Source of the DNA: Lysobacter solisilvae
GTDB lineage: Bacteria; Pseudomonadota; Gammaproteobacteria; Xanthomonadales; Xanthomonadaceae
Assembly: GCF_016613535.2 (NCBI RefSeq)
Contig: NZ_CP071518.1
Coordinates: forward strand, 1,178,001-1,242,000
Length of the DNA stretch: 64,000 nt
Direction of reading: 5' to 3'
The notes below the pieces were generated by a model. It had not been told where the DNA came from, did not search any database, and worked only from the letters and a program-made list of their open reading frames with translations. Both the position numbers and the translations under genes were made by a program. Of this stretch, positions 58,222 through 64,000 are shown in pieces; position 1 is the first letter of the stretch, and the number at the start of each line of letters is the position of its first letter.

Positions 58222-58872
58222 ATGTCCGACGTCCGCCCCAACGCCCGGCTCAACCCGCTGCCCGCGCTGATCTTCTCCTCGCGCTGGCTGCAGCTGCCGC
58301 TGTACCTAGGCCTGATCGTCGCGCAGGCGGTGTACGTGTTCCTGTTCGCCAAGGAACTGTGGCACCTGATCCACGAGACGCCCCGGCTCAGCGAGCAGGA
58401 CATCATGCTGATCGTGCTGGGCCTGATCGACGTGGTGATGATCTCCAACCTGCTGATGATGGTGATCGTCGGCGGCTACGAAACCTTCGTCTCGCGCCTG
58501 CGCCTGGAAGGCCACCCCGACCAGCCCGAGTGGCTCAGCCACGTCAACGCCAGCGTGCTGAAGGTGAAGCTGGCGATGGCGATCATCGGCATCTCCTCGA
58601 TCCACCTGCTCAAGAGCTTCATCGAGGTGGGCATGGTCGACGGAGTGCCGCTGTGCGGTACGGTGGACGGTCGCGCGGCCCTGGATCTGTTGCAAGCGGC
58701 TGTCGCGGCGGGCAAGGACTCGTACAAGGCGTGCACCACGGTCACCTCCGCCGGCGTGATGTGGCAGTCGATCATCCACGGCCTGTTCATCCTCTCGGCC
58801 ATCGGCATCGCCTACACCGACAAGCTGATGACGGGCACCTCGAGCCGTCGCGAGAAGGAAGCGCACCACTGA
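58222..58872 (+). CDS. YqhA/UPF0114 family inner-membrane protein
   Basis: This 216-residue protein of the UPF0114 (YqhA) family has four predicted membrane segments. Landmarks are FSSRWLQLPLYLGLIVAQ, VVMISNLLMMVIVGGYETFVSRL and KLAMAIIGISSIHLLKSFI. The function is unknown. ATG 58222 is preceded by a plausible promoter (58162-58190). It is convergent with the HExxH protein gene. Confidence 0.9.
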   Translation: MSDVRPNARLNPLPALIFSSRWLQLPLYLGLIVAQAVYVFLFAKELWHLIHETPRLSEQDIMLIVLGLIDVVMISNLLMMVIVGGYETFVSRLRLEGHPDQPEWLSHVNASVLKVKLAMAIIGISSIHLLKSFIEVGMVDGVPLCGTVDGRAALDLLQAAVAAGKDSYKACTTVTSAGVMWQSIIHGLFILSAIGIAYTDKLMTGTSSRREKEAHH

Positions 58873-58891
58873 GGAACAGCAGGCGCGGGCC

Positions 58892-59965
58892 TCACTTCGT
58901 CGTGGGGCGGCGTCCCATCACGGCCCGGCGCAGCGCGCGCGGGCCTTCGTCCGCGGACAGCTGCAGTTCGCCGTCCCGTGTCGACAGGCCCAGCGCCGCG
59001 TAGGCCTCCTCCAGCGGCGGGAACGTGGTCGCTTCGGCGTAGCGCGCAAAGCGCGAGGCAAACAGGTCGCCCCCGGCGATGCGGTCGAGTTCCGCCACAA
59101 ACGTTTCGGGCGCGACCTCGCCGGTGCCGCGCAGGCAGCAGCGGTCGTATTGCGACAGGACGGCTTCCAGCGTGCTGCCGCGTTCGCGCCGCAGCGCCAG
59201 GTCGGCCTCCAGCCAGTACGCCGCGCCGGCCCAGTAGACCCGCATCGTGCCGCGATGGTCCTGGCTGAGTTCCCGCAGCGGCAGGCCGCTGTCTTCGCGT
59301 CGCCCGCGACCAAAGCCGGCGTCGAGCCGACGCCACGCGTCCTCATCATCCAGCAGGCCGGCCCGCGCGCGCAGCACGTTCTGGTAGTAGCTCGCCAGCC
59401 CTTCGGACAGCCAGCGGCCCTGCGCGCCCAGGTAGGGATGGAACAGGTGCGCCAGCTCGTGCACCGCGGTCCAGTCCTCGCGCAGTTCCTGCAGGGTGGC
59501 GTCCTCGCGCACGTACAGCAGCACGGCCACGCCGTCGCGCCGGGAGGTCTGGCCCCACGGCACGGGACTGCGCGCGTGGCTGGCCGACTGCTCGATGCGG
59601 ATGCGCGCCTGTCGGAGCGGAAAGCGGCCATAGGCCGTGAGCGTCGCCCGCGCGGCCTCGGCGGCCCAGCGATGCAGGTCATCCGCGCGCTGCGGATCCG
59701 TCGTGCCGAGCACCTCGACCTGCAGGGCGCCGCCGGGCACGTCGAGGCGGCGCAGGTCGCCGGCTTCGGCCGGCTCGCGGGTGTCGTCCATGGCCCATGC
59801 GGCCGGCGCCGCGAGCTGCGCGGCCAGGCCCAGCATGGCCAGGCCACGCCCGACGGCGCCCCGCACGCGTCGGCGCACGTTGCCGGCGGCCGAGGGCACG
59901 GACATCGAGGGCGAGGACATCGACAGGGTGGGCAACGGGAGCGGGGAGCGCGGATCCTGCGACAT
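58892..59965 (-). CDS. Exported HExxH (gluzincin-like) protein
   Basis: This 357-residue protein has a twin-arginine-like or Sec signal region followed by AAPAAWA at the cleavage site (~residue 59 from this start). The zinc-peptidase motif VHELAHLF and, about 20 residues later, WLSEGLASYY with the third-ligand glutamate resemble the M1 peptidase core. The rest is unlike full aminopeptidases, so it may be a short gluzincin. ATG 59965 is chosen for an AGGA about 11 bases upstream; Mets at 59920 and 59905 are alternatives that shorten the signal. It is divergent from uvrD. Confidence 0.75.
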   Translation of the reverse strand: MSQDPRSPLPLPTLSMSSPSMSVPSAAGNVRRRVRGAVGRGLAMLGLAAQLAAPAAWAMDDTREPAEAGDLRRLDVPGGALQVEVLGTTDPQRADDLHRWAAEAARATLTAYGRFPLRQARIRIEQSASHARSPVPWGQTSRRDGVAVLLYVREDATLQELREDWTAVHELAHLFHPYLGAQGRWLSEGLASYYQNVLRARAGLLDDEDAWRRLDAGFGRGRREDSGLPLRELSQDHRGTMRVYWAGAAYWLEADLALRRERGSTLEAVLSQYDRCCLRGTGEVAPETFVAELDRIAGGDLFASRFARYAEATTFPPLEEAYAALGLSTRDGELQLSADEGPRALRRAVMGRRPTTK

Positions 59966-60054
59966 GAACCGTTGGTCCTGGCCGATGCGAAGGAAGTTCC
60001 AGCACATGCCGGCGTTTCTCCTGTGGCGCGACGCCCGCCCGCTAGAATGCACCC

Positions 60055-62241
<2,187 letters not shown>

Positions 62242-62341
62242 AACACCCCCGCCGGGCCGGCGCGCGGCGTCCCGCGAGCCTTCCGCGGGCGCCGGTCGTC
62301 GCCGTCTGGCAAAAAAGTCTGCATTTCCCGCCGAAAATCAC

Positions 62342-62370
62342 TTGGCGCAGCGAATCTTATGGCCTACATT
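62342..62370 (+). promoter_or_regulatory. Predicted sigma-70-type promoter of the HU-like gene
   Basis: TTGGCG at 62342-62347 and TACATT at 62365-62370 are 17 bp apart, in the 195-bp gap between uvrD and the HU-like gene. The predicted leader is about 60 bases and contains a GGGGGA ribosome binding site before ATG 62437. Confidence 0.6.
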
Positions 62371-62436
62371 CCGCTTGCCGAGGGGATTTTCCAGGCACAC
62401 CTCATCAAACACACTCCATCCGGGGGATACGTAAAA

Positions 62437-62805
62437 ATGGCGAAGAAGAAAGCTGCTCCGAAGAAGGCCGCTGCCATGCCGGCTGCTCCCAAGCCGATCA
62501 AGGAAGTCCTGGGCAAGTCCGGGCTGGTCGCCCACCTGTCCGAATCCACTGGCGTGGCTGCCAAGGACGTCCGCGCGGTGCTGTCGTCGCTGGAAAGCGC
62601 CGTGCACGCTTCGGTCAACAAGAAGGGCGCCGGTGCATTCACCCTGCCGGGCCTGCTGAAGATCAACGTGGTCAACGTTGCGGCCAAGCCGAAGCGCAAG
62701 GGCATCAACCCGTTCACCAAGGAAGAGCAGTGGTTCGCCGCCAAGCCGGCCTCGGTGAAGATCAAGGTTCGCGCCCTCAAGAAGCTGAAGGACGCCGCGG
62801 CCTGA
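62437..62805 (+). CDS. HU-like DNA-binding protein with Lys/Ala-rich N-terminal tail
   Basis: This 122-residue protein begins with a basic tail (MAKKKAAPKKAAAMPAAPK), followed by an HU/IHF-like domain: HLSESTGVAAKDVRAVLSSLESAVHASV, then GAGAFTLPGLLKINVV and the arm region KRKGINPFTKE. It probably binds DNA non-specifically in the nucleoid. The tail recalls histone H1-like extensions seen in some Xanthomonadaceae. The gene has its own promoter and a near-perfect terminator, so it is a strong single-gene unit. Confidence 0.88.
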   Translation: MAKKKAAPKKAAAMPAAPKPIKEVLGKSGLVAHLSESTGVAAKDVRAVLSSLESAVHASVNKKGAGAFTLPGLLKINVVNVAAKPKRKGINPFTKEEQWFAAKPASVKIKVRALKKLKDAAA

Positions 62806-62851
62806 TCCTCCGGCACGGCGCGCTGACTGCGCCGTGCACCGCGATCGACAC

Positions 62852-62887
62852 GACAGCCTGCAGTGCGAACTGCAGGCTGTCTTGTTT
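62852..62887 (+). terminator. Strong intrinsic terminator with GNRA loop
   Basis: GACAGCCTGCAGT (62852-62864) pairs perfectly with ACTGCAGGCTGTC (62869-62881) around a GCGA tetraloop and is followed by TTGTTTT. It is about 45 bp past the HU-like stop codon. Confidence 0.92.
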
Positions 62888-63031
62888 TGGGTGGACCTCG
62901 ATCCGGCGCGTCGCGACCCGTGGCAGGAGCGGCCGCGCGGATGGTGCGCGACCCGCCGCAATCACGGCGCGCAGGGTGCGCCGGCGGGCGTCAGCCAGAT
63001 CCGGACCGACCGGGGCGCTGTCGGACCTGCG

Positions 63032-63331
63032 TCAGTTGCCCCACTCGAACAGCTTCCACATCACCGGCGACACGGTGCCTTCGCCTTCGCTGCTGTCCAG
63101 GCGTCCATCGCCATTGCGATCGACCAGGTAGTACGTGGGGCCGCGCCGCGGGGTGACCTTGACCACGTGCAGCTGGCCCTGGACCCGGTACTCCTCGATG
63201 CGGTCGCCATCCACCTCGCGGGTGGTCACGTCCGCGCCCTCCAGGCCGGCGGTGGGATCGTTCGCTGCAGGTGTACTCGCGCAGCCGGCCAGTGCGGCCG
63301 CGAGCACGAGGATGAGGGCAGGGCGGCGCAT
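63032..63331 (-). CDS. DUF2782 family lipoprotein
   Basis: This 99-residue protein has a lipobox (LAGC at residues 14-17) after a hydrophobic signal. The DUF2782 core is RIEEYRVQGQLHVVKVTPRRGPTYYLVDRNGDG. The function is unknown. CAGGAGAAC precedes ATG 63331. The gene lies divergently beside polA, a pairing I recall from many Xanthomonadales genomes. Confidence 0.88.
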   Translation of the reverse strand: MRRPALILVLAAALAGCASTPAANDPTAGLEGADVTTREVDGDRIEEYRVQGQLHVVKVTPRRGPTYYLVDRNGDGRLDSSEGEGTVSPVMWKLFEWGN

Positions 63332-63638
63332 GGACGTTCTCCTGGAGTAGGTGGGGCAGGGCCCGGGGGCCGGGCGGAACGTGCGGATCGCAGACCCATC
63401 CGCGATGCCGCCAGCATACGCCCGCGGCCATGAAGCGGCCGTCGGAATGCCGGCCGGCCATCGGCGCGCAAAGCCGCGGGGTCGACGTCCTGGCGACGCT
63501 TGTCTTCGGTGGTGGCCAAGGCGCCACGCCGGCACGGTCCATCGCGCATGCCTGTTCCGCCGTCACGCCTGCACCCGGATCGCCGCATGCCGCGCCACGG
63601 TCCGCGGCGCGGCAGGGGATCGCCGCTAGAATCGCCGG
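63332..63638. other. Divergent region between the DUF2782 gene and polA
   Basis: This 307-bp gap carries a -10-like TAGAAT at 63627-63632, exactly six bases before the polA ATG. I see no convincing -35 box, no operator and no small gene. Open frames within it are low-complexity. Confidence 0.45.
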
Positions 63639-64000
63639 ATGAAGCGACTCGTCCTGATCGATGGTTCCAGCTACCTCTACCGCGCCTTCCACGCGCTGCC
63701 GCCACTCAACAATGAGCAGGGCGAGCCTACCGGGGCCCTGTTCGGCGTGGTCAACATGCTCCGCGCCACGCTCAACGAGCGGCCCGAGTTCATCGCCTTC
63801 GTCGTCGACGCGCCCGGCCCGACCTTCCGCGAGGCGCTGGACCCGCAGTACAAGGCCAATCGGCCGCCGATGCCGGACGACCTGCGCTCCCAGGTGCAGC
63901 CGATGTGCGAGATCGTGCAGGCGCTGGGCCTGACCATCATCCGCATCGAGGGCGTGGAGGCCGATGACGTCATCGGCACGCTGGCACTGCAGGCCGCCGC
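63639..64000 (+). CDS. polA: DNA polymerase I (N-terminal part, cut by window edge)
   Basis: These are the first ~120 residues of PolA, covering the start of the 5'-3' exonuclease domain: [19 protein letters not shown], the metal-binding aspartate in [23 protein letters not shown], and [16 protein letters not shown]. The polymerase enzyme acts in repair and Okazaki-fragment processing. TAGAAT six bases before the ATG with no Shine-Dalgarno predicts a leaderless transcript. The remaining ~800 residues lie beyond the window. Confidence 0.96.
   Translation, partial: MKRLVLIDGSSYLYRAFHALPPLNNEQGEPTGALFGVVNMLRATLNERPEFIAFVVDAPGPTFREALDPQYKANRPPMPDDLRSQVQPMCEIVQALGLTIIRIEGVEADDVIGTLALQAA

Overview
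The window looks like chromosomal DNA of a high-GC gammaproteobacterium of the family Xanthomonadaceae (Lysobacter, Luteimonas or a close relative). The base composition, a xanthomonadin-type aryl polyene pigment locus with a XanB2-like chorismatase, a DUF2782 lipoprotein gene next to polA, the RDD-SpoIIM-DUF4129-DUF4350-MoxR-DUF58 operon and a good match to a Clp/CRP site all point there. The genus is inference. I found no rRNA, tRNA, CRISPR array, insertion sequence or phage gene.

Layout. 0-3.4 kb: parA (partial), rsmG, an Sfp-type phosphopantetheinyl transferase, and a divergent AMP-ligase that probably primes pigment synthesis. 3.5-5.4 kb: a YeaQ-type membrane protein, exonuclease III and a gamma-carbonic-anhydrase-like protein. 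5.5-12.6 kb: the MoxR operon of membrane and AAA proteins. 12.8-16.0 kb: three tandem secreted beta-helix paralogs. 16.4-23.7 kb: aroE, a PD40 protein, hemB and a sulfate importer (sbp, cysU, cysW, cysA). 24-27 kb: a 21-bp repeat array and an incomplete peptide transporter (one permease, one double ATPase). 27-45 kb: the main pigment locus. 45-58.9 kb: housekeeping and unknown genes, a histidine kinase/receiver/EAL operon, a second repeat array and an S9 peptidase. 59-64 kb: an HExxH protein, uvrD, an HU-like protein, a DUF2782 lipoprotein and the start of polA.

How the pigment genes fit together. The XanB2-like enzyme would make hydroxybenzoate from chorismate, and aroE lies nearby in the same aromatic pathway. 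The AMP-ligase would load the starter on the acyl carrier protein, which the phosphopantetheinyl transferase activates. A ketosynthase with a chain-length-factor partner, a FabG-like reductase and two hot-dog dehydratases would build the polyene. Three flavoproteins with the halogenase W-x-W-x-I-P signature could halogenate it. A glycosyltransferase, an LpxL-like acyltransferase, a LolA-like protein and an MMPL exporter would finish and move it to the outer membrane.

Two features cut across the window. First, seven genes are interrupted by a single extra base, six of them in C-runs next to CCWGG or CCGG. This looks like systematic sequencing error at methylated sites rather than seven real pseudogenes. 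Second, at least eight transcription-unit starts show a TANNNT hexamer 6-7 bases before the ATG and no Shine-Dalgarno, which predicts leaderless mRNAs.
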